From NCBI RefSeq assembly GCF_003003355.1, contig NZ_PVTQ01000003.1, forward strand, positions 124,001 to 188,000: a stretch of 64,000 nt of DNA, given 5' to 3'. This document shows, piece after piece, positions 1 to 8,220 of the stretch; within the stretch, counting starts at the first letter, position 1, and every line of letters begins with the position of its first letter. Both the position numbers and the translations under genes were made by a program. This DNA is from Donghicola tyrosinivorans (GTDB taxonomy: Bacteria > Pseudomonadota > Alphaproteobacteria > Rhodobacterales > Rhodobacteraceae). Below the pieces are notes generated by a model. That model searched no databases. It was given only the letters and a program-made list of their open reading frames with translations, and was not told the origin of the DNA.

Positions 1-713
1 TCACCGTCGGCCCGACGATAATCTTTCAAAGACGACCCTCCCGCAGCGATCGCCTCATTCAGCACATCGCGAATGATCGGCACTAACGATTTGACGCGAC
101 GTTCCGAAATCTGGCCTACCGGACGGGTCGGGTGAATTCCGGCGCGGAACAGTGTTTCGCACACATAGATATTCCCCAGACCTGCGACGATTCCCTGATC
201 CAGAAGCGCAGATTTTATTGGGGTCCGTCGCCCCTTGAAGGCCTGCACCAGATGCGCTTCGTCAAAATTGTTGCCCAATGGCTCTGGGCCCAGAACTGTT
301 AGCCACTTATGCGCATCCACATCGTCGGTACGCGCCAGATCCATCGCGCCGAACCGCCGTGCATCATTGAAGGTGATCCTCGCGCCGTCCGCCATATCCA
401 GCACCACATGATCGTGCTTTTCGGGCGCGGGATGTGGGTGTGCAAACGCTCCGACCTGCGCACCCGAGATCAACATCCGTCCCGACATGCCCAGATGGAT
501 CAGCAAAGTCTCGCCCCCTTCCAGATCGCACAGGATGTATTTTGACCGCCGCCGCAGCCCCAAAACCCGCTGGCCCGTCAAACGCGCGGCCATATTTTCA
601 GGGAACGGCCAGCGCAAATCAGGCCGGTTCACCTGCGCAAGCGCGATCCGCTGGCCGGTCATCACAGGCTCCAGCCCGCGACGGACTGTCTCGACTTCGG
701 GCAATTCAGGCAT
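1..713 (-). CDS. mutM: Formamidopyrimidine-DNA glycosylase MutM (3' end outside window)
   Basis: Base-excision repair glycosylase/AP lyase that removes 8-oxoguanine and ring-opened purines. Read on the minus strand from an ATG at 713, the protein starts [10 protein letters not shown], the Fpg signature in which the processed Pro2 is the catalytic nucleophile and Glu3 the acid. The frame stays open to base 1, giving about 237 residues and ending in [17 protein letters not shown], typical of the stretch before the C-terminal zinc finger, which lies outside the window. It is divergent from ubiE with an 86-base gap. The mutM-ubiE-ubiB arrangement is common in alphaproteobacteria. Confidence 0.95.
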   Translation of the reverse strand, partial: MPELPEVETVRRGLEPVMTGQRIALAQVNRPDLRWPFPENMAARLTGQRVLGLRRRSKYILCDLEGGETLLIHLGMSGRMLISGAQVGAFAHPHPAPEKHDHVVLDMADGARITFNDARRFGAMDLARTDDVDAHKWLTVLGPEPLGNNFDEAHLVQAFKGRRTPIKSALLDQGIVAGLGNIYVCETLFRAGIHPTRPVGQISERRVKSLVPIIRDVLNEAIAAGGSSLKDYRRADG

Positions 714-799
714 TCCACGTCTCCTTCCGGCAGGGCGCGCATTGTATCGCCCCCCAAGCGCCCTATAAGAAGGACCAGAAACAAGGACGATCAAGACCC

Positions 800-1555
800 A
801 TGAGCACCGAAGACAGTCAAGGCACCACCCATTTCGGCTTCCAGACCGTTCACGAGAGCGAAAAGGCAGGGCGCGTTCAGGGCGTCTTCAACTCGGTCGC
901 GTCAAAGTACGACATCATGAATGACGTGATGAGCATGGGAATTCACCGTGTCTGGAAGGATGCGATGATGGATTGGCTGGCCCCGCGCCCGAACACACGC
1001 TTGCTGGATGTGGCCGGGGGGACCGGTGATATTTCGTTCCGCTATCTCAAAAGGGCCGGGTCGGCGCACGCCACAGTTCTGGACCTGACCGAACCAATGC
1101 TGGTCGAAGGCCGCAAGCGCGCCGAGGCCGAAAGCATGGCCGATAGTCTGAACTGGGTGGTTGGCGACGCCATGAAGTTGCCGTTCGAGGACAACACCTT
1201 TGATGTCTACACCATCAGCTTTGGCATTCGGAACGTCACCCGTCCGCAAGAAGCCCTGAACGAGGCCTACCGCGTTCTGCGTCCAGGTGGCCGCCTGATG
1301 GTGCTGGAGTTCAGCCAAATCCCGAACGAAGGCCTGCAATGGCTGTATGATCGTTACTCGTTCAACGTGATCCCGCGCATGGGGCAAGTGATCGCGAATG
1401 ATTTCGACAGTTATCAATATCTTGTGGAATCTATCCGTAAATTCCCCGACCAAGACACATTCCTTGGTATGGTGAAAACGGCAGGCTTTGCGAACGCCAA
1501 GTACCGAAACCTGTCTTTGGGCATCGCCGCGCTTCACTCTGGTTGGAAGATCTGA
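800..1555 (+). CDS. ubiE: Ubiquinone/menaquinone C-methyltransferase UbiE
   Basis: SAM-dependent methyltransferase that C-methylates the benzoquinol ring in ubiquinone synthesis. The 251-residue product has the usual length. The ATG at 800 is chosen because the following protein ([14 protein letters not shown]) and the motif [18 protein letters not shown] match the family N terminus; the open frame extends upstream but would add more than 120 non-homologous residues. The SAM-binding motif I, DVAGGTGD, sits at residues 70-77, and [12 protein letters not shown] is the expected later UbiE signature. ubiB follows after three bases, so the two are very probably co-transcribed. Confidence 0.95.
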   Translation: MSTEDSQGTTHFGFQTVHESEKAGRVQGVFNSVASKYDIMNDVMSMGIHRVWKDAMMDWLAPRPNTRLLDVAGGTGDISFRYLKRAGSAHATVLDLTEPMLVEGRKRAEAESMADSLNWVVGDAMKLPFEDNTFDVYTISFGIRNVTRPQEALNEAYRVLRPGGRLMVLEFSQIPNEGLQWLYDRYSFNVIPRMGQVIANDFDSYQYLVESIRKFPDQDTFLGMVKTAGFANAKYRNLSLGIAALHSGWKI

Positions 1556-1558
1556 TCG

Positions 1559-3088
1559 ATGCGCGGCCCCCACAACATTATCCGCTTGATCCGTACCGGC
1601 GCGACGTTGGAGCGTACCGGCGCAATGGGCTTCATTCTGGACGCTATGGAAGCGCCGCGGGCGCTGCGCGTTGTTGCGCGTGCCATGGCCTGGCCTTTCC
1701 ATTGGTTGGGTGAGGCTGGCGATCCCTCGATGCCGCCAGCGCCGCGGGCGCTGAATGCGCTTGGGCCCGCGTATATCAAGTTTGGCCAGATTCTCTCGAC
1801 CCGTCCTGATGTGGTCGGGGCCGAAGTCGCCCAGCAACTGCGTGTCCTGCAAGACAAGCTGCCCCCGTTCGACACAGCCATCGCCAAGCAGATGATCCAT
1901 GATGAGCTTGGCCAGCCTGTCGAGGAAATCTACAGCGAATTCAGCGAACCTTTGGCTGCAGCGTCGATCGCACAGGTCCACAAGGCCCGCCTCTCCGAAA
2001 CTGGCGAGCAAGTCGCCGTTAAGGTTCTGCGCCCGAACATCGAACGCGCGTTCCGCCGAGACATCGACGCGTTTTATTTTGCGGCACGAATGATTGAACT
2101 CTTGTCGCCTTCGTCCCGCAGATTGCGGCCGACCGATGTCATCGCCCACTTCGAAGGCGTTGTAACGGGCGAATTGGACCTGCGTCTGGAAAGCAGTGCC
2201 GCTTCGGAATTTGCGGACAACACCAAAAACGATCAGGGATTTACCCTTCCCCAAGTTAAATGGGCCTATTCGGGCCGCCGCGTGATGACGATGGGATGGG
2301 CAGAAGGCGAGCCACTGGGCGACAACGCCGCCTTGGACGCTGCGGGTCATGACCGCTCGGCGCTGGGTGCGCGGGTTTTGCAACTGTTCCTCAGCCATGC
2401 CCTGCGTGACGGCTATTTCCATGCCGACATGCATCAGGGGAACCTCAAGGTGGCGCCGAATGGCGATATCATTGCCTATGACTTCGGAATCATGGGGCAC
2501 ATCGATGAATACACCCGACGGGTCTACGCAGAAATCCTCTACGGCTTCATCCAGAAGGACTATTACCGAGTCGCAAAGGTCCACTTTGAAGCTGGTTATG
2601 TCCCTGCCGACCGCGATGTCGATGAGTTTGCCCGCGCCTTGCGCGCTGTGGGCGAACCGATTTTTGGCATGGACGCCACCCGCATCTCGATGGCGAAGCT
2701 GCTGGCCTATTTGTTTGAGGTCACCGAGCGTTTCGGCATGGAAACGCGGACCGAGTTGATCCTGCTGCAACGGACCATGGTTGTTGTCGAAGGCGTTGCA
2801 CGCTCGCTGGATCCCCACATCAATATCTGGGAAGTCGCGCGCCCCGTCGTCGAGGACTACATCAAGTCCAATCTTGGTCCGAAAGCGATGCTGCGGGATT
2901 TGAAAAAGACGGCGGCAGTTTTGGGCCGCTTCGGACCGCGCCTTCCCAACCTTGTGGAAAACGCCCTGACAGCACAGGCGAACAGCCGACCAGAAGCCCC
3001 CAAACGCCGCAAGCGTGACCTTCTTTACGGTGCCGTCATCGGCGGTGGCCTTGTCGGCCTTGGCGTTTTCCTTTCGTCGCTGCACTAA
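1559..3088 (+). CDS. ubiB: UbiB, ADCK/ABC1-family atypical kinase for ubiquinone synthesis
   Basis: Membrane-linked atypical kinase/ATPase needed for ubiquinone biosynthesis. The 509-residue protein shows the family KxGQ motif as KFGQ at 74-77, an Ala-rich loop SIAQVHKA, the kinase-like HADMHQGNL and YDFGIMG motifs, and a hydrophobic C-terminal anchor near residues 487-507. Length is normal. It directly follows ubiE. Its stop codon overlaps the end of the convergent flgD gene by four bases, so the ubiquinone block abuts the flagellar cluster with no spacer. Confidence 0.95.
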   Translation: MRGPHNIIRLIRTGATLERTGAMGFILDAMEAPRALRVVARAMAWPFHWLGEAGDPSMPPAPRALNALGPAYIKFGQILSTRPDVVGAEVAQQLRVLQDKLPPFDTAIAKQMIHDELGQPVEEIYSEFSEPLAAASIAQVHKARLSETGEQVAVKVLRPNIERAFRRDIDAFYFAARMIELLSPSSRRLRPTDVIAHFEGVVTGELDLRLESSAASEFADNTKNDQGFTLPQVKWAYSGRRVMTMGWAEGEPLGDNAALDAAGHDRSALGARVLQLFLSHALRDGYFHADMHQGNLKVAPNGDIIAYDFGIMGHIDEYTRRVYAEILYGFIQKDYYRVAKVHFEAGYVPADRDVDEFARALRAVGEPIFGMDATRISMAKLLAYLFEVTERFGMETRTELILLQRTMVVVEGVARSLDPHINIWEVARPVVEDYIKSNLGPKAMLRDLKKTAAVLGRFGPRLPNLVENALTAQANSRPEAPKRRKRDLLYGAVIGGGLVGLGVFLSSLH

Positions 3089-3738
3089 CGCACGGCCTCA
3101 ACGGCTGTGGCGTCCAACATGGCGCCACCCGCCAACAAAAGCTGGTTCGACTGACCATCCAGTCGAACCTCTGTCACTTTTCCCCAGACCGACACATCTG
3201 AACGATCCGTCATCGTCTCGCCGGAATAGCTTTCAAGGCTAAAAGAATACACGCCGTCTGGTGCAATCCCGCCTTGTGCCGTGGAACCGTACCAATTCAG
3301 CTCGGTCTCTCCATCTGGCACAGTGATGCGGTTCACCTCTGTCTGAGTTTCATCATAGACGACCAGTTCATGCCGATCGGCACCGATAGGCAGACTAAGC
3401 TGAACCGCAAGCGGATCACCATCAAATTGAACGGCCGATGGCGACAAAACCTCCCGGCCAATCAAAGCGGCCTGATCACCTAGCCCCGACACCCCAAGAC
3501 TATTGGCCAGGCTGGTCAGATGCTGGTTGGTCAGCACTTGTTGCTCGACACTGGAAAAGGTCGCCAACTGAACCGCGAAATCCGTAGATTCGACCGGATT
3601 GAGAGGATCCTGATTCTGCATCTGAACAGTCAGCATCTGAAGGAACGTTTCAAAATCGGAGCTCACCGCCGATGTTTGGGTCTGACTTTTCTGGCTGGCC
3701 TGACTGGCCAACGCACCTGAAACTGCACTAACTTCCAT
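3085..3738 (-). CDS. flgD: Flagellar hook-capping scaffold protein FlgD
   Basis: Hook cap that guides polymerisation of FlgE at the growing hook tip. The 217-residue protein carries the conserved N-terminal segment FLQMLTVQMQNQDPLNP followed by a Phe/Gln-rich helix (FAVQLATFSSVEQQ), diagnostic of FlgD. The second half has a beta-rich FlgD Ig/Tudor-like region with DGVYSFSLESYS. It lies two bases after fliK on the same strand, forming a fliK-flgD operon, and its 3' end overlaps ubiB. Confidence 0.93.
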   Translation of the reverse strand: MEVSAVSGALASQASQKSQTQTSAVSSDFETFLQMLTVQMQNQDPLNPVESTDFAVQLATFSSVEQQVLTNQHLTSLANSLGVSGLGDQAALIGREVLSPSAVQFDGDPLAVQLSLPIGADRHELVVYDETQTEVNRITVPDGETELNWYGSTAQGGIAPDGVYSFSLESYSGETMTDRSDVSVWGKVTEVRLDGQSNQLLLAGGAMLDATAVEAVR

Positions 3739-3740
3739 TT

Positions 3741-5171
3741 TTATACCCTGATATCCGTCCGCGACCCGGAAGAGAGGTTTCTTCTGGATGGCGCGGCGTC
3801 TTGCTGGTTTTCATCTACACTGGCCGCGTTCTCATGCAGGCGAGCATACGGCTGGTCCTGCCCGCGACCTTGATTTTGACCCTGACCTGACATTTCGAAC
3901 TTCAGACGCACATCACCTTGGGTGTCCGATTTCAAATCAGCCACGAACTGTTCTGCGTGGCGTCGCATCAGATCCAGCGTCTCTCGTTTGTCGACCTCGA
4001 CGACGACTGTCGTCATGCCGTCCTCTTTCTGGAAGGTCATCTTTAACCGTCCAAGATCAGCGGGCTCTAACTCCAACTCCACAACACCTTCAGGGTGCTG
4101 AACGACCCGAGCCCCCAAGTGATCTGCGACCTCACTTATGAACAACTTTTGCTCGGCTGGAGCCTCTGGAACACGCATCAGGACCGGATCAGAGACCCGC
4201 ACTTCGGTGCGAATCAAAGTGGATGACAGAGCAGAAGGCGCCTCAGTCATGAGCGCCTCGGTCATGGAGGTTCGGATGACTTGTTCCGCTGGCTCGGGGC
4301 TAAGTGCCTCTTGTTCAAACGCTCCTGACCAATCGCTAAAATTTTCAGTGGCTTTGGACACATTTATGGTTCCGAAACCCGGCCCCTCAGGCGGTGCGCC
4401 CGTCACTTGATGCGTATTAACCGCCCGCTCTGCTGTGCGAGGGTTCGTCCCCTCGGGAGGAGACGGTTTCTTCTCCAACCCCGCTTCGGGAATGAACTTT
4501 CCTAGACCCACTGCAGGACCATCAGCCACCGAATTCGCAGCTTCAGTCTCTAAATTGGATTGCGCGCTAAGCACATCTGAAGTTCGCACAGACAAAGGGG
4601 CAGCCTGTTGCTCCGCCACCGTGGGATAACCTGTCGGATCTGGTTGAGCCAAAGACTGAGCGGCTTTTAGCGGCACAAAGGGATGTTGCACCGCGTCAGA
4701 ACCTGACGTGTTAACACCGTCGAGAGGCACTTCGGCCAATGCCTCTTGGTGCCCCTCTTCCAACTCAAGCGTTTCCACAAGATCAGACACCGCAGCGAGA
4801 TCATGCCCCACTTGGCCCGTACTATTCTGTAGAATCAAATCCTGAGATTCATGTGGGGCAGGTGGGGTTTGCGCGTCTGGCAACTCCTCTTGCGACGGCA
4901 CAGCCTCAACCAGCCCCGTAGGCTTTTCAAGCATCCCTGCCTCAAGAAGGATTTCTTCAAACTCCGCCTCTTCCGAATCGAGCGAAACTTCGATTTCGCT
5001 CCCCGCTACGACTGGAGAGTTTTGATCGGAAACCTCTCCATCCACCTCAGGGACATCACCCGTAGTGACCTGAAAAAACGCAGAAAATCGCGTATCTGTA
5101 CGCGTTTCGCTACCGCCATTTTCCGGCAGCGCGCGTGTCTGGAACAAAGCTGTCAACAAATGAAGGTTCAT
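3741..5171 (-). CDS. fliK: Flagellar hook-length control protein FliK
   Basis: Secreted molecular ruler that sets hook length and switches export specificity. A long low-complexity, acidic and Pro/Glu-rich N-terminal region is followed by a FliK C-terminal domain with VVELELEPADLGRLKMTF, VVVEVDKRETLDLMRRH and DVRLKFEM. Sequence between these parts is poorly conserved, as is normal for FliK. The ATG at 5171 (AGGTG a few bases upstream) is preferred; an in-frame GTG at 5195 would add eight residues. The tail is Gln/Arg/Asn-rich. Transcription probably starts in the gap shared with the divergent flgJ-like gene. Confidence 0.88.
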   Translation of the reverse strand: MNLHLLTALFQTRALPENGGSETRTDTRFSAFFQVTTGDVPEVDGEVSDQNSPVVAGSEIEVSLDSEEAEFEEILLEAGMLEKPTGLVEAVPSQEELPDAQTPPAPHESQDLILQNSTGQVGHDLAAVSDLVETLELEEGHQEALAEVPLDGVNTSGSDAVQHPFVPLKAAQSLAQPDPTGYPTVAEQQAAPLSVRTSDVLSAQSNLETEAANSVADGPAVGLGKFIPEAGLEKKPSPPEGTNPRTAERAVNTHQVTGAPPEGPGFGTINVSKATENFSDWSGAFEQEALSPEPAEQVIRTSMTEALMTEAPSALSSTLIRTEVRVSDPVLMRVPEAPAEQKLFISEVADHLGARVVQHPEGVVELELEPADLGRLKMTFQKEDGMTTVVVEVDKRETLDLMRRHAEQFVADLKSDTQGDVRLKFEMSGQGQNQGRGQDQPYARLHENAASVDENQQDAAPSRRNLSSGSRTDIRV

Positions 5172-5214
5172 GAAGCACCTGAAATTGAACCTCACCAGAA
5201 ATACCTGCGCAAAA

Positions 5215-5229
5215 TTACTGATTGTTTAC
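5215..5229. promoter_or_regulatory. Candidate CtrA-type box between fliK and flgJ-like gene
   Basis: TTAC-N7-TTAC, two single-base departures from the CtrA consensus TTAA-N7-TTAA. It sits in the only gap between divergent flagellar genes at this locus, 42 bases from the flgJ-like ATG and 44 from that of fliK. It is listed because similar boxes occur in the other divergent flagellar gaps. Confidence 0.35.
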
Positions 5230-5270
5230 CGCGAACAGAGAAACTGGCGTCATCAGAACAGGAGTTTCTC

Positions 5271-5540
5271 ATGATCCCCAGCACATTGCCGCCGACCGCA
5301 ATCACACCCTCGGACAGAATCAAGACAGCCGCAAAGGAGCTTGAAGTCACCTTTGCGACACAAATGCTGAAAGCCGCGGGCTTCGATAAACCTCAGGAAA
5401 CGTTCGGCGGAGGCGCGGGCGAGGCCCAGTTTTCATCCTTCCTTCTGGAAACACGGGCGCGGGCGCTGGTCGATGCTGGAGGATTCGGCCTTGCGCGACA
5501 GCTAGAAACGGCCCTGCAAAAAATGGAGAATCTGAAATGA
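5271..5540 (+). CDS. FlgJ-like rod-binding protein (short form)
   Basis: Small protein of 89 residues matching the N-terminal rod-binding domain of FlgJ: AAKELEVTFATQMLKAAGF near residues 14-32, then a Gly-rich loop and FSSFLLETRARALVDAGG. It would help rod assembly through the peptidoglycan. The muramidase half of enterobacterial FlgJ is absent, as is usual in alphaproteobacteria. The start is fixed by AGGAG at 5260-5264, six bases before ATG; the open frame continues upstream but without homology. It overlaps the next gene by ATGA. Confidence 0.85.
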   Translation: MIPSTLPPTAITPSDRIKTAAKELEVTFATQMLKAAGFDKPQETFGGGAGEAQFSSFLLETRARALVDAGGFGLARQLETALQKMENLK

Positions 5541-5845
5541 GTGCCGCCAAACATCTGCGCCACCTGAACGGCTTGCTGTTGCGCGGGGAAATCCCGTCTT
5601 CGCAACTCGCGACAACTCTTGAACGGCTGACGAACACGCCGCTTTCGGCCCGTGAAAAGCCCGCCGTTCAAATCGAGGCGCAACGCGCCATGTCCCTGCT
5701 GCGAGCCGCGCAAGACGGACTGAAACAAGCCAGGGACACCGTAAAAGCCTTGTCGAATCCGGAAACTCGCGCGGGTCACTATGGACCGAGGGGTAAGCGT
5801 CTTTCGATGGAGGCATCGCGTCCCAGCCTCAGCCGAAAGGCGTGA
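5537..5845 (+). CDS. Small flagellar-operon protein, possibly FlgN-like
   Basis: A 102-residue product translationally coupled to the flgJ-like gene by an ATGA overlap. It is predicted mostly helical, with a central Gln/Arg/Leu-rich heptad stretch and a basic tail that includes GHYGPRGKR. Size, helix content and a Tyr/Gly/Arg tail recall FlgN-type export chaperones for hook-associated proteins, but similarity is too weak to assign. Genuine coding status is supported by the overlap and the flagellar context. Confidence 0.6.
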   Translation: MSAAKHLRHLNGLLLRGEIPSSQLATTLERLTNTPLSAREKPAVQIEAQRAMSLLRAAQDGLKQARDTVKALSNPETRAGHYGPRGKRLSMEASRPSLSRKA

Positions 5846-5952
5846 CTTGTTTCAAATCTGAATGAAAAGGCGTTTGGTCTTCACGACTTATTAGACCTTC
5901 CGTCACAAAACTAACCTCACATCCGCTGAGATGAGCCAGCCCAATGCTGGCG

Positions 5953-5967
5953 ATGTCAGAATGACAT
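5953..5967. promoter_or_regulatory. Perfect 15-base palindrome upstream of flagellin
   Basis: ATGTCA-GAA-TGACAT: six-base arms around a three-base spacer, 61 bases upstream of the flagellin ATG within a 182-base non-coding leader. The symmetry and position suggest an operator for a dimeric regulator or a 5'-UTR element for FlbT-type control. The regulator is unknown, and no convincing sigma-54 or sigma-28 promoter was recognised nearby. Confidence 0.35.
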
Positions 5968-6027
5968 GTCCTGGCCCAAAGCCACCACGATACCCGGCAG
6001 ATCATGCCGAAGCTTAAGGAAAGAACG

Positions 6028-7374
6028 ATGTCCAGTATCCTGACCAACACCAGCGCAACCGTAGCCCTGCAGACCCTGAAATCCATCAACAGCGACCTGT
6101 CCAGCGTGCAAAGCGAGATCGCGACCGGCAAATCGGTTGCCTCCGCAAAAGATAACGCTTCGGTCTTCGCTATTTCGAAAGTGATGGAAGCAGACGTGGC
6201 AGGCTTTGAAGCCGTCTCGGAATCGCTATCGCTTGGCCAATCGACCGTCGCTGTCGCCTCTTCGGCTGCAGAGGAAATCGGTGAACTGCTGAATGAAGTG
6301 AAAACCAAGATTGTCTCGGCTAACGAAGACAACGTTGACCGCAACAAGCTGAATACCGAAGTCCAATCGCTGGTCGAGCAGATCACCGGCATCGTCGACT
6401 CGGCCCAGTTCAACGGCCTGAACCTGCTGGACGGCAGCAAAGACGGAACCGGCGGCTTTAGCGTTCTGGCATCGCTGAACCGTGGTGCCGACGGTTCGGT
6501 CAAGACGGGCAACATCAGCTTTGACCCGACCCTGACCAACCTCTCGACCAAAAGCGGCACTGACCTTAGCCCAGCGGCCACCACAACCACCGGCGGCGCA
6601 GCCTTCGCGACGGCTGACCAAGGCCTGACGGCGGCAGCGATCTCGGGCATCACAGGGGCGAACGGCTTTGGCCTGGACCAAAGCAGCGCCGGCGCGGGTT
6701 CTGAGTTTGTGCTCGGCGGCTTCAACATGTTGGATGCCTCCGGTGCGCCCGCTGCTGGTGCTGCGGCACTCAGCCAGCAAGACGTCGACCTGACAGCTGG
6801 TACTGCAAGCAATGGTCTGGTGGCCGGTGACAAGGTATCGATCACCTTGGGCAACACAGAGGCAACCTACACAATCGGCGCGGGCGATCGGACCGAAGAT
6901 ATCGCAGCCGGTCTGCGCAGCAGCCTGATCGATGCGGGTCTGGACCAATCGTCTTTCACCCTTGATACCAACAGCACTACCGGCGCGATCACCCTGCAGA
7001 ACAACACAGAAGAAACCGTAAACGGCTTCTTCCAGATCACCCGCGCCAGCGGTGGCCTTGCCGGTCTGGATAACATGGACGTTTCGACTGCATCAGGTGC
7101 TGCTTCGGCTTTGGGGCAGATTGAAAACTATATTCAGACTGCTGTCGATGCACAGGCCCAGCTTGGTACCACAGAAAAGCGCCTCGAAATCCAGAGCGAC
7201 TTCACCTCTAAGATGGTCGATAGCTTCAACACCGGCATTGGCTCGCTGGTCGATGCCGATATGGAAGAGGCCTCTGCCCGCCTCAAAGCGCTGCAAACCC
7301 AGCAGCAACTTGGCGTTCAGGCCCTGTCGATTGCCAACTCGGCACCCTCGTCGCTGATGTCGCTGTTCCGCTAA
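6028..7374 (+). CDS. fliC: Flagellin FliC
   Basis: Filament subunit of 448 residues. The conserved N-terminal coiled-coil begins MSSILTNTSATVALQTL and includes ATGKSVASAKDNASVFAIS; the D0 C-terminal helix ends in ALQTQQQLGVQALSIANS and LMSLFR. The centre is Gly/Thr/Ala-rich and variable. The start at 6028 has AAGGA upstream; an in-frame ATG at 6004 precedes it but adds residues absent from the family. It has its own leader and a strong downstream hairpin, so it is probably a monocistronic, highly expressed transcript followed by flaF-flbT. Confidence 0.95.
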   Translation: MSSILTNTSATVALQTLKSINSDLSSVQSEIATGKSVASAKDNASVFAISKVMEADVAGFEAVSESLSLGQSTVAVASSAAEEIGELLNEVKTKIVSANEDNVDRNKLNTEVQSLVEQITGIVDSAQFNGLNLLDGSKDGTGGFSVLASLNRGADGSVKTGNISFDPTLTNLSTKSGTDLSPAATTTTGGAAFATADQGLTAAAISGITGANGFGLDQSSAGAGSEFVLGGFNMLDASGAPAAGAAALSQQDVDLTAGTASNGLVAGDKVSITLGNTEATYTIGAGDRTEDIAAGLRSSLIDAGLDQSSFTLDTNSTTGAITLQNNTEETVNGFFQITRASGGLAGLDNMDVSTASGAASALGQIENYIQTAVDAQAQLGTTEKRLEIQSDFTSKMVDSFNTGIGSLVDADMEEASARLKALQTQQQLGVQALSIANSAPSSLMSLFR

Positions 7375-7383
7375 GTTAAAAAT

Positions 7384-7409
7384 CATGCCGGGGACTAATC
7401 CCCGGCATG
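7384..7409 (+). terminator. Hairpin after flagellin gene
   Basis: An 11-base perfect inverted repeat (CATGCCGGGGA and its complement) with a four-base CTAA loop, ten bases after the flagellin stop. No T run follows, so it may act as an mRNA 3'-stabilising structure or an imperfect terminator. Confidence 0.7.
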
Positions 7410-7450
7410 ACCTACTATTCTGACGCGCCCGAATTCAGGAGCCGGCCCCA

Positions 7451-7819
7451 TTGTTCCCACAAAAAAAATCCCCTTACGGTAATAGAAATCACGGTGTACA
7501 AACGCCAAAAACGACCGAATATCAGATATTTGCAAAAGTAACCCAACGCCTGCGTTTTGCCGCAGACAACCCTGATCAAGACCGTGCAACTACAGCTTCG
7601 GCTCTGCACGACAACCGACGACTTTGGACCATTTTGGCGACAGACCTTGCCAGCGACGGGAACAAGATGGGCGAAAGCTTGAAAGCAGGACTGTTGTCTC
7701 TTGCTGCATTCAGCCTTGGCCAAAGCAGCAAGGCCCTCAAGGATCACGAACGGATTGCTTCACTCATTGAGGTGAATACATCTGTCATGAAAGGCCTACG
7801 CGGAGAGGGTGTCAAATGA
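7451..7819 (+). CDS. flaF: Flagellin-biosynthesis regulator FlaF
   Basis: FlaF is an alphaproteobacterial protein required for flagellin export or synthesis and opposes FlbT. The 122-residue product contains the family block TPKTTEYQIFAKVTQRL and the very characteristic LHDNRRLWTILATDLAS, then LIEVNTSVMKGLRG near the C terminus. There is no ATG at the expected N terminus; TTG at 7451, nine bases after AGGAG (7437-7441), is the best start. The gene overlaps flbT by ATGA. The unusual start codon may keep its translation low. Confidence 0.88.
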   Translation: MFPQKKSPYGNRNHGVQTPKTTEYQIFAKVTQRLRFAADNPDQDRATTASALHDNRRLWTILATDLASDGNKMGESLKAGLLSLAAFSLGQSSKALKDHERIASLIEVNTSVMKGLRGEGVK

Positions 7820-8220
7820 GCGGTCTGGTCCTAAAACTCCAACCCAAAGAGCGTGTGTTGATAAACGGTGCAATCCTTGAAAACGGTGAGCGCCGAGCAA
7901 AACTTTGTATCACCTCGCCCGGAGCCCATGTGTTGCGCCTTCGTGATGCTATTCACCCCGATGAGGCTCAGACCCCTGTCCGCAGAGTCTGCTATATTGC
8001 GCAACTGCTTCTGACCGGCGACGCAGATGAAACACAGGGGCGCAATCAACTGCTGCGCGGGATTGAGAGCCTTAGCCAAGTGCTCACCGATCACGACAGT
8101 CGGCATCATTTGAATGCCGCCACAGATGCCGCCATTCAAAGAAAATTCTATAACTGCATGAAATCTTTGAGAGAGCTTTTGCCACGTGAGGATAGGCTGC
8201 TGGCCTACACAGGTGAATGA
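7816..8220 (+). CDS. flbT: Flagellin mRNA regulator FlbT
   Basis: FlbT binds the flagellin mRNA leader and controls its translation and stability in alphaproteobacteria. The 134-residue protein has the family pattern: LKLQPKERVLINGAILENG near the N terminus, a central VCYIAQLLLTGD, and YNCMKSLRELLPREDRLL near the end. It overlaps flaF upstream and the DUF1217 gene downstream by ATGA, so the three are translationally coupled. The likely target leader is the one upstream of fliC about 2 kb away. Confidence 0.9.
   Translation: MSGLVLKLQPKERVLINGAILENGERRAKLCITSPGAHVLRLRDAIHPDEAQTPVRRVCYIAQLLLTGDADETQGRNQLLRGIESLSQVLTDHDSRHHLNAATDAAIQRKFYNCMKSLRELLPREDRLLAYTGE

Noticed and set aside
902-3085. 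Long open frame on the minus strand opposite ubiE and ubiB
   Set aside because: It lies entirely antisense to two well-supported genes, has no family motif or ribosome site, and is explained by strong third-position GC bias.
5941-6000. Possible sigma-54 promoter upstream of flagellin
   Set aside because: A TGGC is present but no TGC at the required spacing, so no -24/-12 element could be supported.
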